This document shows, piece by piece, positions 50,343 to 58,191 of a DNA stretch of 64,000 nt. The stretch covers positions 52,501-116,500 of the forward strand of contig JAOTOM010004559.1 in the NCBI GenBank assembly GCA_034440615.1, in the 5' to 3' direction. A program made the translations under genes and the position numbers. The DNA is from Ashinkailepas kermadecensis. Lineage: Eukaryota > Arthropoda > Thecostraca > Neolepadidae. Within the stretch, counting starts at the first letter, position 1. Each line of letters begins with the position of its first letter. The notes beneath the pieces were generated by a model that worked only from the letters and a program-made list of their open reading frames with translations, made no database searches and was not told the origin of the DNA.

Positions 50343-50646
50343 CGGCGGCGGCGACTGACATCATTGGTGACAGGGTTGTGTAGGTCAATACACTACAACT
50401 GGACTTGCTAACCAGCCAAATGCCAGGGCCGACTGACCTCATTGGTGGCGTGGTTGTGTAGGTCAATCCATCACGACAGGCCCACTCACCAGCCAAATGC
50501 CAGGGTCGACTAACCTCATTGGTGGCAGGGTTGTGGAGGTCAATCCACTGCGACGTCGAGCTCTCGACGAGTTGGCCATTGATGAAAAGCTTGGTGGTGG
50601 CGGCCGAAGCATATCTGTGGCCAAGTCGGAGGCCAGGGAGGCCCAC
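22997..50646 (-). CDS. ALDH6A1: Methylmalonate-semialdehyde dehydrogenase (ALDH6A1), gene span, ten coding exons
   Basis: This mitochondrial, CoA-dependent aldehyde dehydrogenase converts methylmalonate semialdehyde to propionyl-CoA in valine and thymine catabolism. Minus-strand exons in transcript order: 50515-50646, 42990-43218, 39880-40034, 39321-39416, 38567-38683, 37948-38194, 37073-37254, 26489-26668, 25732-25830, 22997-23098. They have GT/AG junctions and compatible phases, and they encode 512 residues without a break. Vertebrate enzymes are about 535 residues, leaving room for a short leader. The catalytic Cys is in GAAGQRC (exon 37948). The usual ALDH general-base Glu is replaced by Asn in NMGAKNHGV, as in this family. 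Introns reach 10.4 kb and are filled with arrays, SINEs and dead elements. Promoter and start are not certain; a leader candidate is at 52005-52049. Confidence 0.95.
23100..23640. repeat. CAGGTG/CACC minisatellite directly upstream of the ALDH6A1 terminal exon
   Basis: Composite units of ccaggtgtggccgtcagtca and gccaccggtcaccaggt, about 20-50 bp with mixed order. The array starts within about 20 bp of the 3' splice site of exon 22997-23098, so the acceptor has no pyrimidine-rich tract. Confidence 0.9.
23641..24944. other. ALDH6A1 intron sequence, nothing recognised
   Basis: Part of the 2.6-kb intron between the last two coding exons. A small triplet-like duplication (tttcactaatttcgcctaca) lies at about 23725-23770. 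Confidence 0.4.
24945..25075. repeat. Dispersed repeat, copy 2 (related to 16690-16855)
   Basis: Shows ggtgcttttgcatagcctta, ggcgttttccacacatcccc and agctacgtggtgcccaagta in the same order as copy 1. It lies inside an ALDH6A1 intron. Confidence 0.65.
25732..25830 (-). CDS. ALDH6A1: ALDH6A1 exon ([18 protein letters not shown])
   Basis: 33 codons, acceptor CTTCAG, donor GCG|GTGAGT. Carries the highly conserved [18 protein letters not shown] stretch and GDANFYGKA. Phase 0 at both ends. Confidence 0.96.
25850..25945. repeat. GGACAC/GGCCAC hexamer array beside ALDH6A1 acceptor
   Basis: About 15 imperfect hexamers (ggacac, ggccac, cgacac) start about 20 bp from the acceptor of exon 25732-25830. 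His-rich open frames over it are artefacts. Confidence 0.9.
26392..26434. repeat. GC-rich palindromic pair near ALDH6A1 donor
   Basis: The 22-mer at 26392-26413 and the 21-mer at 26414-26434 are reverse complements, each also nearly self-palindromic (ggcggtaggc ... gcctaccgcc). A third partial unit follows to 26458. The block sits about 30 bp beyond the donor of exon 26489-26668. Confidence 0.85.
26489..26668 (-). CDS. ALDH6A1: ALDH6A1 exon ([17 protein letters not shown])
   Basis: 60 codons from a CCCCAG acceptor to CAG|GTGGGC. Includes [25 protein letters not shown] and HEIDVGQ, all ALDH6A1 signatures. Confidence 0.96.
27886..27938 (-). mobile_element. 5'-truncated micro-retroposon with 10-bp target-site duplication
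   Basis: The 33-bp insert 27896-27928 (attggggtttagggtcgcat ...) lies between two copies of ccctgacaac (27886-27895, 27929-27938). It keeps only the tail half of the signature. Confidence 0.5.
27983..28160 (-). mobile_element. tRNA-headed SINE with hairpin tail
   Basis: The element at 27995-28148 lies between aaagtaagacgg (27983-27994) and the same 12-mer at 28149-28160. Read on the minus strand it has a tRNA-related head (B-box-like ggttcgagtc), a body, and the tail ending GTCGTAAAAACTAATAACCA. Same family as 33453-33611 and 36541-36699, more diverged. Confidence 0.8.
28180..28650. other. GC-rich ALDH6A1 intron patch, no gene assigned
   Basis: CpG-rich sequence with short frames on both strands, no recognised domain and no splice-consistent exon. 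It may be a remnant of another repeat. Confidence 0.35.
28963..29096 (-). mobile_element. Two adjacent micro-retroposons sharing the same target
   Basis: actcatggatga occurs three times (28963-28974, 29015-29026, 29085-29096). Between them are a 40-bp insert (5'-truncated, gattatttgggtttaaggg ...) and a 58-bp insert with the complete hairpin (gggcgc ... gcgccc). Both are orientated minus. Confidence 0.75.
29187..29349 (-). mobile_element. tRNA-headed SINE, family of 32999-33173
   Basis: The minus strand reads a tRNA-like head (gtcgcggtagctcagtcggt ...), a body with gagtccacccgccaccaatc, and a tail with GTCGTAAAAGAACCCA. It is the same order as at 32999-33173 but diverged; no clear target-site duplication. 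Confidence 0.7.
30067..30132. repeat. (AT)n microsatellite
   Basis: A pure TA run of about 65 bp. Confidence 0.97.
30480..30955. repeat. GC-rich patch with 89-bp tandem duplication
   Basis: cgcctccgatcccggcgatg starts at 30788 and 30877, with near-identical sequence over about 80 bp. The preceding 300 bp is extremely GC-rich with Arg/Ala-rich shadow frames and no recognised product. All lies within an ALDH6A1 intron. Confidence 0.75.
31580..32300 (-). mobile_element. Degraded Penelope-like element (RT end plus GIY-YIG domain)
   Basis: The minus strand from about 32230 reads [20 protein letters not shown] then [18 protein letters not shown], the FLD...YxKP...S.HP pattern at the end of the Penelope-type RT. 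About 250 bp further on it reads [11 protein letters not shown], then [10 protein letters not shown], a stop, then [13 protein letters not shown], which is the GIY-YIG endonuclease of these elements. A stop and frame changes show it is dead. It lies in an ALDH6A1 intron, same strand. Confidence 0.82.
32985..33187 (+). mobile_element. tRNA-Lys-like SINE with 14-bp target-site duplication
   Basis: The element at 32999-33173 is flanked by cagtggaaagccag and cagcggaaagccag. The head has an A-box (tagttcagctggtagagcg), an anticodon-loop-like ctcttga (CTT, Lys) and an intact T arm (gtgggttcgaatctcac). The body is followed by a hairpin CGACGC ... GCGTCG and the tail TAAAAGAACCCAAGGTTCTT. A decayed acceptor and anticodon stem plus the extra 100 bp argue against a working tRNA gene. 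Confidence 0.85.
33438..33626 (-). mobile_element. tRNA-headed SINE with 15-bp target-site duplication
   Basis: The element at 33453-33611 is flanked by perfect actgaatatgcatgt copies (33438-33452, 33612-33626). The minus strand has the head gacgagtggtctaggggtaa, a B box gggttcgagtc, the body ccaatcggcgtgagagattg, the hairpin CGACGC ... GTGTCG and the tail TAAAAACCAATAACCA. Confidence 0.9.
35090..36060 (+). mobile_element. Degenerate LINE reverse transcriptase fragment
   Basis: At 35137-35230 the plus strand reads [20 protein letters not shown] then [13 protein letters not shown], a decayed GPLLFxLYxNDL...xxFADDTxxY block with both catalytic Asp residues lost. Around 35690-35990 frames with [18 protein letters not shown] resemble the RRxRGDxIxxYKIL block near RT C-termini. 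Many stops. Opposite strand to ALDH6A1, within its largest intron. Confidence 0.75.
36526..36714 (-). mobile_element. tRNA-headed SINE with 15-bp target-site duplication
   Basis: The element at 36541-36699 is nearly identical to 33453-33611. It is flanked by tatgggccaattttg and tatgggcagattttg (two mismatches). Confidence 0.9.
37073..37254 (-). CDS. ALDH6A1: ALDH6A1 exon ([18 protein letters not shown])
   Basis: Starts after GCCAG with GT completing a Gly codon split across the intron, then 60 codons ending [15 protein letters not shown]. Contains [11 protein letters not shown] and [12 protein letters not shown], conserved in the family. Confidence 0.95.
37393..37546 (-). mobile_element. tRNA-headed SINE, third tail type
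   Basis: The minus strand has the head gtcggtagctcagtggttaa, a B box gggttcgaatcccc, and a tail hairpin CGACGC ... GCGTCG with a different loop from the other SINEs, ending TAAAGCCACAATC. It sits 140 bp upstream of the 37073-37254 exon. No certain target-site duplication. Confidence 0.75.
37948..38194 (-). CDS. ALDH6A1: ALDH6A1 exon with catalytic cysteine
   Basis: 82 codons plus one base, acceptor CCGCAG, donor GCCG|GTGCGT. Encodes [40 protein letters not shown] and [14 protein letters not shown]. The Cys in GQRC is the catalytic nucleophile. The next exon supplies GT to finish the split Gly codon. Confidence 0.97.
38567..38683 (-). CDS. ALDH6A1: ALDH6A1 exon ([19 protein letters not shown])
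   Basis: 39 codons, acceptor CGTCAG, donor GCG|GTGGGC. Includes [17 protein letters not shown] and [10 protein letters not shown], the coenzyme-binding region just before the catalytic exon. Confidence 0.96.
39266..39375. repeat. 55-bp tandem duplication of an exon 3' end with its donor
   Basis: gcctaccttgagcagctgca occurs at 39260 and 39315. The outer copy on the minus strand reads [20 protein letters not shown], a slightly diverged copy of [20 protein letters not shown] at the end of the true exon, preceded by a CCCAG that could act as an acceptor. Confidence 0.85.
39321..39416 (-). CDS. ALDH6A1: ALDH6A1 exon ([19 protein letters not shown])
   Basis: 32 codons, acceptor CGCCAG, donor AAG|GTAGGC, phase 0. 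The [11 protein letters not shown] segment is the family's cofactor-binding Lys/Glu region. Confidence 0.95.
39880..40034 (-). CDS. ALDH6A1: ALDH6A1 exon ([19 protein letters not shown])
   Basis: Starts with AG completing a Gln codon (C|AG) and runs 51 codons to [17 protein letters not shown]. Conserved [17 protein letters not shown] and [11 protein letters not shown]. Confidence 0.96.
40780..41525. repeat. 30-bp minisatellite, about 25 copies, in ALDH6A1 intron
   Basis: The unit contains actggtacctctgtagcggg followed by cacacgacac. Its period is ten codons, so all frames stay open, giving [14 protein letters not shown] and [14 protein letters not shown] shadows on both strands. GGTACC occurs in most units. 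Confidence 0.96.
41526..42989. other. ALDH6A1 intron, no gene
   Basis: Holds poly-G at about 42310-42326, a ggtggc/gtcggt low-complexity patch at 42535-42640 and poly-C at about 42830. Nothing else is recognised. Confidence 0.5.
42990..43218 (-). CDS. ALDH6A1: ALDH6A1 exon ([19 protein letters not shown])
   Basis: 76 codons plus one base, acceptor GGCGCAG, donor CTGC|GTGAGT. Contains [20 protein letters not shown] and [17 protein letters not shown], strongly conserved. Confidence 0.97.
43239..44540. repeat. About 38-bp minisatellite with CACGTG in each unit, abutting ALDH6A1 acceptor
   Basis: More than 30 copies of gtgacggacgtgtgtcacgt followed by gtccgggacggcacatga, with 2-4 bp length variants. 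The array begins about 20 bp from the acceptor of exon 42990-43218. Confidence 0.96.
44541..46040. other. ALDH6A1 intron, no gene
   Basis: Loose ggtatcacggatgtaggta-type phrases recur weakly at 44640-45190. No coding frame is recognised. Confidence 0.4.
46041..46124 (-). mobile_element. Micro-retroposon with 12-bp target-site duplication
   Basis: The insert at 46053-46112 is flanked by aagcgttcatcg and aagtgttcatcg. The minus strand reads AGCGCTAAATGATGAAACAT ... ATGCGCCATAAAACAACCAG, the most diverged copy; its stem is reduced to about four pairs. Confidence 0.6.
47204..47490. repeat. 27-bp and 33-bp tandem repeats
   Basis: Three copies of a 27-bp unit (gaagcggcgagactccactc) are followed by about five of a 33-bp unit (gaggcggtggcggcgagatt ...). 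Both periods are multiples of three and both strands stay open. In an ALDH6A1 intron. Confidence 0.92.
47491..48779. other. ALDH6A1 intron, no gene recognised
   Basis: A minus-strand frame near 47934-48167 with a [10 protein letters not shown] segment hints at a zinc-ribbon-like remnant, but it is too weak to name. Confidence 0.3.
48780..49060 (-). mobile_element. LINE reverse transcriptase fragment with YADD
   Basis: The minus strand reads [20 protein letters not shown] then [15 protein letters not shown], and after one stop YADDI (codons at 48854-48865). This is the SGVPQGSVLGPLLFxLFINDL ... YADD catalytic core of non-LTR RTs. Stops show it is inactive. Same strand as ALDH6A1, in its intron. 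Confidence 0.82.
49061..50280. other. ALDH6A1 intron with weak tandem phrases
   Basis: Between about 49310 and 49500 a degenerate unit like tggctagtccaaaggg recurs every 20-35 bp. No gene. Confidence 0.5.
50281..50352. repeat. GGGGGC repeats and long poly-G tract
   Basis: A ggcggg run, then almost pure G to about 50341, then ggcggc. Assembly length here is unreliable, and the tract is a strong quadruplex candidate. Confidence 0.95.
50360..50560. repeat. Three tandem copies of an exon 3' end with splice donor
   Basis: catcattggtg-type boundaries lie at 50360, 50438 and 50515 (period about 77). Each reads on the minus strand roughly as [12 protein letters not shown]; the innermost is the real exon end. 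The other two have substitutions and lie on the intron side. Confidence 0.85.
50515..50646 (-). CDS. ALDH6A1: ALDH6A1 exon ([19 protein letters not shown])
   Basis: 44 codons from a CCCGCAG acceptor to [25 protein letters not shown] looks like the end of a mitochondrial leader, and [11 protein letters not shown] with [10 protein letters not shown] is the conserved N-terminus of the mature enzyme. Confidence 0.95.
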
Positions 50647-52004
50647 CTGCGGGCATTTTGAAATACACGACGTAAGGACACGATTGTCGGTCACATTTCA
50701 ATTACGAATATATTGCATACCAATTGGGCCTAGGGCTGAGCAATTCGTTGAGTGGGGGTGGGGGGTGGTGGTACTCTAGCACCTTTTCACCTCAAAAGAG
50801 CACCTCAACTCTAAAAGGAGCGATTTCTACTGGATAAAAAATCCGTTTAGCGGGGGGGGGCGTGCACCCGAGCACTCAAAGAAGTGCCTATTCCTGCAGC
50901 ATCTGGCACACTGTGGGAGGGTTCAACTGCCCGTCTGCACGCAAGAACACGGCGGCGACGACCGGCGAAGGCGGCAACGTCTGCGGCGAACGATGGACGC
51001 AGACATTCAGACATCGCTGCTCAGGTCTTTCACCGACATAAACACTAAGCACCACGAACTAGTAACTAACACCAAGCAGGCGCAGCACCGGCACATGCCT
51101 CACACACGAAGTCTGCGACGGTTTCTTCATCATCACCATCGTCGTCCAGCAGGTAGGCATCGTATCCTTCACATATGATAATGCACACGACATGTGAACA
51201 GTTGTGGGGCACATGTCACATTCAAACGAAGTCCTGCCCAGTGAACATGCCGGTAGCAGCCCGCTGTCAGCCGGGGGAGGGGGAGGGGTGGAATGTCCGC
51301 TCATGCGAGATGCAGCCGAACGACACCCAGGGGCCGACTCGGAAAGATGTGGCTGCTGTTCAACGGGCTGGTCGGCTGGGGAGTGAAATGTCAGACAACG
51401 GCACGACGTCGGTTGGCCGCTATTGATTTGCCAAACTCAACCCGACATATGTTGATATTCCTGGTTGGTTTGCTGATGTCGGTCCGAGAGCGGCCGGATG
51501 TCAGCATGCCGCTTACGAGATGTTGAACTCGCCCCGACACATGCCGACATTGGCATGTTTGCTGGGTGTCCACCCCGATGTCGTGTTCTTGACGACAGCC
51601 GGCTGAACATGTGACGAAAATCTCAAATCTGCGTCTTTCCAGAGTGCCGTGCACGCCGATGTGCGCCGGGAAGTGGGTGTGAACGGTGCTACACCAACAC
51701 TCAGCAGCCATCTGACGTTCGACCGACTGGGCCGGCGGGGACACGGCTGCTACTCGACCACTCCTTCAGGACGGCTGGCGGCCGCGACCTCGCTGGCGCA
51801 CTTCCTTTCCCCTCTGCTGCTCATGATAATGGCACCAGACAGGACCCAAGATATAGGCTGGAAGATGTTCTGTTCTCTCCTTCCCATTTGGCATACACTG
51901 CTTTGCTGGCACAAACAAGTATTAGGCAAAGGCCCCATCCATTTTCCCCACTGTTCGAGCCATGCAGGATGCTGAGGACAGTTGATGAATAACATCACCA
52001 TGAC

Positions 52005-52049
52005 CTGTCTCGTGGCTGGTGGTGCCAGGCGTCGCCGGCTGGTCGCCAT
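52005..52049 (-). CDS. ALDH6A1: Candidate first coding exon of ALDH6A1 (mitochondrial leader)
   Basis: The minus strand reads ATG then MATSRRRLAPPATRQ, followed by GTCATG. It is Arg-rich with no acidic residue, as a mitochondrial presequence should be. CAG|GT ends in phase 0, compatible with the next exon. The total would be 527 residues, near the family length. The donor (GTCATG) is weak, so another leader exon is possible. Confidence 0.35.
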
Positions 52050-55000
52050 TCTTAGTTCCAGCTCAGTCTGCTGGAAGCAGCAAGCTGCAGTCCCTCCTCC
52101 TCTCCCCTATGGAAAGGTGGTGCCCCTCTGGCCAAGGAAAGCACCCATTCGGGAAGGCTAGGGTGCATCCTCCCCACCCTATGCCCAACAGATTTGTTAG
52201 CCACAAACACATCTCTCTGAGAAACATGCACCCATTTGGGACAAAAAGTACCCTTGCAGTATGCTTCAGTGTACCCCTCCCCCACTCAGCTAATTTTTCC
52301 TCTGAAGGCATGGCACCACTCCATGGAAATGTGCCCCTTTCCCAAAGATAAGTACCGGATCCACCCATGCTAAGTGCAACCTTTTGGGCTTAAAATTTTC
52401 ATTAAGTCTATGTTCAGAATTCAACACACTTGTTTCAACAGGTGCAGATACACATGCCATATTCCAAACACCACTGTTTGGTTTGGGGAACACATGGAAA
52501 ATCGCCTGTGTTGATTGCCAAACACTTTTGTAACCCAATAAAGATGGTGTTTAAGGTATTATTGCACATCAAGGTAAAATTTGATTCCTTGGAACTTTTC
52601 TTAATATGGTGTACTTTAACGTGAAAAAGACAATGTGACCACTTATTTTCTCTGCAAATGATTACGTTTCAGTTGGCAAAGAAATACACAATCATAATCT
52701 TTGCTCTACAAATATAGTCAATGGAGTATATTTATTCATACCTGGTGTGTCACAGACGTGATAAAGAAGAAGTTCAACACTTCATGCACTCAATTCAATG
52801 CTCTTTGACATAAAAAACCTTATGTTGCTGGCTTAATTCCATATTCATTCCAGACAAGAAATATTTGCGGCCACATGCGACCGTAACATTCGATCAAGGC
52901 CAGAAGTTCCTTATGATGCTGTTAGCATTAACGGCAGCACTAGCAATCTTTGCAAGATTTGATGGCGTCAAGGTGGAAAAGTTTGTTTGGGATGATTCTG
53001 GTTTTCCAGTTAGGTTAGGTTAGGTTAGGTTAGATTATATTATGCTATAATGTATTTGATATATTATGCTACATTACCTTAGTCTAGGTTAGGTTAAGTT
53101 AGGTTATTTATTTCCTCTATGATTTATACATTCATATGTATTGTTTTTCTTCAATTCTTGATTGATTGAGCACTAAAGACAAATGAGACAAACCACATGC
53201 AGCCACAAGTATGAATGTAAGCTTAGCTTTGCCATGTACTGGTTGCACTCCAGCATCTCACATAATTATTCAGTTTTCTTTTGAGGACAACCACACAAGC
53301 TTAAGATATTTCTGACAACACTGTCGTTCCCAGCGAGGTTATTTGCTCAAATTGTTCCAAGGTCTGCCAGAATGTTTTTTTATCTCCAGAATTCCATGGC
53401 CATGAGATTCATAATTTCCTTCTCAAAGCATCAAAGCTTAATAAGCCACAGTCTGAGCACCATGCAGGTCAGTCCAACACCATTGTAGTACAAATGGACA
53501 AGCCACAGCCTGGACAATCCCATTAAGGTATGTTTGCTGCATTAACTCATAAAATACCATTCATTGCATAGCAAATTTCCTCGTAGCATGCCTATGTCAT
53601 CAATTGTATCAACCGCCATTGACTTCAAAGTAACCATTTGCAGAGAAAATGAGTGGTTGCATCATCTTTTTCATGATAAAATATAGAGTATTAAAAACCA
53701 AAAGAATCAAATTTTACCCTGATCTGCAACTTTACCTGTCATACATTTGAGCCCAATAAAATATAATCATACACAATCACATGGCTTCACTGTAGCTGTT
53801 ATTGTACAAGTTATTAGTAACTAAAAATACTGGTGTAATCACAAAAAAAATCAGAGGTCACTTCCTTAAGGTTTTCCTAAGCTGACCAATCTTAGCCTAA
53901 AACAGTGCATGCAGACTTCAGTTGATCTGTACACAAATAATTTGTACCACTGTGTGATCAGAACTCTACTTTCTGTAGATAAATTTGATTGTCTACAAAT
54001 CCAGCCATCTTTTTGTTCTTTACACACTGACACAGGAGACACGCAAAGGTAGGTGTTCGGGAAACAGAACATCTTCAGATACCACTCTCTACCCATACCA
54101 TGCTTATGCTCGCCATTACAGATTGAGATAAACAAGTATTTCTTGGCACAATAAATACTAGGCACATATATTATATATGATGTGGTCTGCTAAACAATCC
54201 ATCTGCTGATACCATGGTGGGTATTGCAATCATTAATTACTATGGGTATCCCTATACTAGGTGCCCCACAAATTAAATGAAACACATGGACTTATGAGTG
54301 CACTATGTGCTCAACATTGAGTTTGAAGAACTGAAACTATACTTTAATTGACATGCATCCATAACAAATTTTGATATCCTATTGTACAAGATTTGGTATC
54401 CCACACCTAACGAAAAACCGTTATTTTAACACTGGATACTGAATCCATGTTCAATTTGAAGTGATATGATCAATCAATGCGACCTGGATTATCTACAAAG
54501 ATACCAACCTTCCGACCGGCTTTAATCAGTCCAAACATTATTTTCTTGATCAAGGAACACAAAAAATGACGGCAAAGCAAACAGCGTGCAGAACACGTGT
54601 TCCCTGCCTCCCACACCACTTCAACAACCTACATCCACAGCACGAAATCAGATGTAAACTAAAGGGGCGGGGTCAAGGGCGCACGAAAAGTAATCTTCTG
54701 CTTCCATATACACAACGATGACACATTTTTGGTGCTCATTTTCCATTCCGTACCTACTGCTGAACATCATCATCTTCAGAAGATGTATAAGACTAAGAAA
54801 ATCATCAATTTTCCAAGCTTATAATTGCTATAATATCGTACATTTAAGATGTATGTGCCATTTCAGAACGAAACGCAATTTACTTTTTAGGGAGGGGAAA
54901 ACACGGGCAGGTTTAATACTTTTGGGTCAGAAGTTGCACGTGAAAATGGTCATAAGAATTGTGATATTAAACTACTACACGCTTCATATGTACTATTTCA

Positions 55001-55300
55001 TTCTTTATGAACTATTTTGTGGTTACCTGCAGATATTCTAAGAACTAGATGTTTCTCTATATTTCTCTAAATCTCTATATTTCTCTAAATACCTGATGTT
55101 TCTCGATCCTATATGCTCCATGTCTTACATGATAAAATATATATACTTCAACATTCTCCAAGTAGGCATGTTCTTGCGAACACAAAGTAGTCGTCGAATG
55201 CAAATCATGATAGTACAAAATGATATATTTGGTTAAAAATAATATATTACCACACGTAGAACGAAGGGTATTCAAGGAAATAATTATTACCCCCAGAAAT
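52050..55300. other. Region between ALDH6A1 and PSMC4, no gene recognised
   Basis: AT-rich with short frames only. Contains a TTAGG cluster near 53010 (listed separately). The ALDH6A1 promoter is expected somewhere from about 50.7 to 53 kb. Confidence 0.45.
53008..53105. repeat. Short interstitial TTAGG repeats
   Basis: Four to five ttagg units at about 53011-53032 and a decayed second cluster at 53086-53105. TTAGG is the common arthropod telomere unit. The tract is too short to be a telomere. Confidence 0.8.
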
Positions 55301-55468
55301 ATTGGTAGCGAATACCTTGTTTCGTCGTTTTCGTGATTGTGATGGGACCTCCCCCTTCAGAGCAAAATGTGTGATTGCTGGTTGCCCCTGTAAGGACGGA
55401 TCACATTGCGGTGTTTTATCAGCACTGACATGCAGGATGCAGATGCGGATTCAGGAATTGTCATGGAG

Positions 55469-55512
55469 GGGAGCAATCGTTCGGAGCAGCGCTGCTCCGG
55501 ACGATTGCTCCC
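55469..55512. repeat. 44-bp palindrome
   Basis: Left arm gggagcaatcgttcggagca plus gc, right arm its reverse complement with one mismatch and no spacer (centre agc|gct). Confidence 0.9.
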
Positions 55513-55559
55513 GTCCCTCCGAAGAAATTTCCTGTTGGCTCTTCACTTTGGCCCGCCAG

Positions 55560-55745
55560 AGGGCCTCTGCCTCTCCCTCCGTGGGCACTCTCCATCGACT
55601 CGGAGGCCCTCTTCATCGACCCGAGACCGTCTACATCAGCCCTGGGCCTCTTAATAGGCCCAGGGGCCTCTGACATCGCCCACCAGGGGCTCCTCACATC
55701 GGTCCAGGGGCCCCATCACATCGGCCCCTGGCCTCCATCAAGTTT
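55560..55745. repeat. Degenerate 30-bp array, inverted relative of 17640-18015
   Basis: Phrases such as ccaggggcctctgacatcgc and ccaggggccccatcacatcg recur about every 30 bp and match the reverse complement of the array at 17.6-18.0 kb. Confidence 0.6.
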
Positions 55746-58079
55746 CTCAAGCTTCCAGAGGCCTTCCAGCTCGCTGGGACCACCAGCTCTCACGTGGGGA
55801 AGGGGTTCATCAAGTTTCAAGGAGCTCGTTAGTTGCCGTTAGTTTCAAGGAGCCCGTCAGTCTCTCTTCGCCACTGGTATCACGTTAACAAGATTAATCC
55901 CCCGCAAGTGGTTTGGATTCATTAGAAATATGCGCCGCAAACTGTTTCGACGCCACAAAACCGACGAAGACTGATACCACTTGTGGTACGATGCTGCCTG
56001 CAATACAACCCAAACATTTTTTGTCAGAGCGCCCCCACCCCCTAGTCAACACAAATTTAATGTTAGGGGCATTAGGGATTTATGTGACCTGGTCAAACCA
56101 CGGCCCTTCTCGCACGGCCATTGGCGGATACAGTCATTTTGATTGGGGAGGGCACTTTTGGAGGGGAGTCATTTCTCCTGGTGGGGGCGCCGTCTGCTCG
56201 ACAATTCGCTAAGCAGGTGGGGGCGATGCACTCAAGCATCCTGAAGGGCACCGCATCTCTATCATTTCGTGGGCAGCCCATCGTCTGTGAAGTGGCCAAC
56301 AAATCTAATCAGGTAGCATTGTACGTATAGGCCCCTGAATTCATCCACGAGGCACGCCGACCAACACTCGAGCGAGCATACCACATATCTACGCACAGCT
56401 TGCCAAAATCGGTTGCACGTGTTTCTGAAATGCCTGCACTTTGACGAAATTTGACACAATACGTCCATGTTATCGCCAATGGCGTCGTCCCTTCAGTTTC
56501 CAGGTGGGGTCCAATCTCAGGAGCGCAGGTATGACTTTAAAGCGAAAGGGACGAGACCGGGACAACCGTCCCGCGGTACCCGCCCCTTGTTTTAAGGCCA
56601 AAGTTTTCAGTTTAGCTGCTCGAAAGCTGAGACTCTGCTCGTCATATGCCCGATGCTGCTGTGTAGTGCGGACACCAGCAGCCGATCCCTCACCTCTCTG
56701 TCGTAGAGACAAAGCAAGGTCTATCCGCGGTCATTAAATGGTAGATAGGTATTATACGGTCCCATACTTTTAGACCCTTGCGAATTGGCGTTCCTGCCGT
56801 AAAAATGGCTATTGCTACTGCTGCCGACTGCCATAAGACACTCTATTCAGCAGCTGGAATCCAAATCCACAACAAAGATGAACCTGACACTAGCATGGAG
56901 AAAGATAAAAATGGTGTGCTATTTTGTAATACACAATGCTATGCAATAGTAGCACAACCCTTTCCAGGGCAGCACATCTTGTAAGACAGGTCAGACAGGC
57001 AGGCGAGCCCACTCGTCGAGCACGCCACGGGCCATGGTGGCATTGACTGCGACGGAGACCCACCCGGCGAACCCGTCGCGGAACCGTCTGGCGAGTCCAT
57101 CCACCCGATACAGATAGCCCTGTTAGACACCGGGAAACTTTAGGAAAATACAGTAGTTCCCTGACGTTCGCCAGCTTTCCAGGTGGGGTGGAACCCACCA
57201 AACACTCAGTTAGGGTCGGACCACAGGGACCCCAGCGGTGGCGACGTCAATGGTTATCACCGGCTGTCAGAAGTCGAATAGCCGTACGTTCGCAGGCGTC
57301 CGACCCACTATTATGTCCTATCTTGCGCCTGTAGTCCAGGAACCACATAGCACAACCATCTCGTCCTCCCGTCCAGCGCCGGTACTATGCTTTATGCTGG
57401 TACTCAACCATGGCACTTTTAACAATGTCGTTTTGGCAAGATAATGCCGGAGCCGTTTCAGTATCTTTGTGTTGAAGATCTTCATGCTTCTAGTCTGAAG
57501 ATTATTAGCGCGAACAAAATGCTTGCCGTCTGCGCGGCGATTCAGCCACACCGGACTTGTGTGGCAGAGTTTCGGGAGGTTCCTATGATAAATTCACGGA
57601 CGCCTGCGATTTACACGCATGCTGTAGCTTCGTTCCTCATCAATGTCGACGTCGACGACGATACATTACATAAGCCATTTTACATGCTGTGTCGTTGAAC
57701 GTCGAGGACCACCATCGATGGAGAGGCCCGAACCATCATCCATCGGGACAAATCACAACATGGTGTCTAGATAGGCAATTCGTCAGCTGAAGTGCATTTC
57801 ACGAATTCCCATGCATGCATGACTGGTCAGGCCAACATTGGTTAGAAATTACTAGGTTCACACACGTCGTCCGTCCGATACAATGTTTTCGCGCGGTTGT
57901 TACGTTTTGACCAAGTCACTGATGACGTCAGGTCGTGATAACTGATGTCACTTCTCACTGTCGCGTCCATGGTTAGGTTTGTGATGTTGGTGATCAATAG
58001 TTGAGCGTTTGGCTAAGGTTTTGAACCGCATGTGAACGACTCCCATGTTGCCAATAATATACATACAGATAAGGTTCAA
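55746..58079. other. No gene recognised
   Basis: Several short frames (for example near 56930-57200 on the minus strand and 57240-57440 on the plus strand) have no family I can name and no splice support. Confidence 0.4.
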
Positions 58080-58085
58080 TTTATT
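58080..58085 (-). terminator. Candidate polyadenylation signal of PSMC4
   Basis: AATAAA on the minus strand, about 107 bases past the PSMC4 stop codon, a normal distance for a short 3' UTR. Confidence 0.5.
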
Positions 58086-58191
58086 TCATTACAGGTTCAG
58101 AGCGAAACTATCATTTCGCAACAACAGGGTGTTTCCACGATCGCACAAGTGACAGCAAATAAAACCGTTCGGCGAGAGGAAGACACGCACA

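Noticed and set aside
50463..50694. Alternative ALDH6A1 start with a leader-like peptide MSLRRVFQNAR
   Set aside because: It begins at GTG, is out of frame with [11 protein letters not shown], and runs through the CCCGCAG acceptor.
53008..53105. Telomere or subtelomere boundary
   Set aside because: Only a few TTAGG units in otherwise ordinary intergenic DNA.
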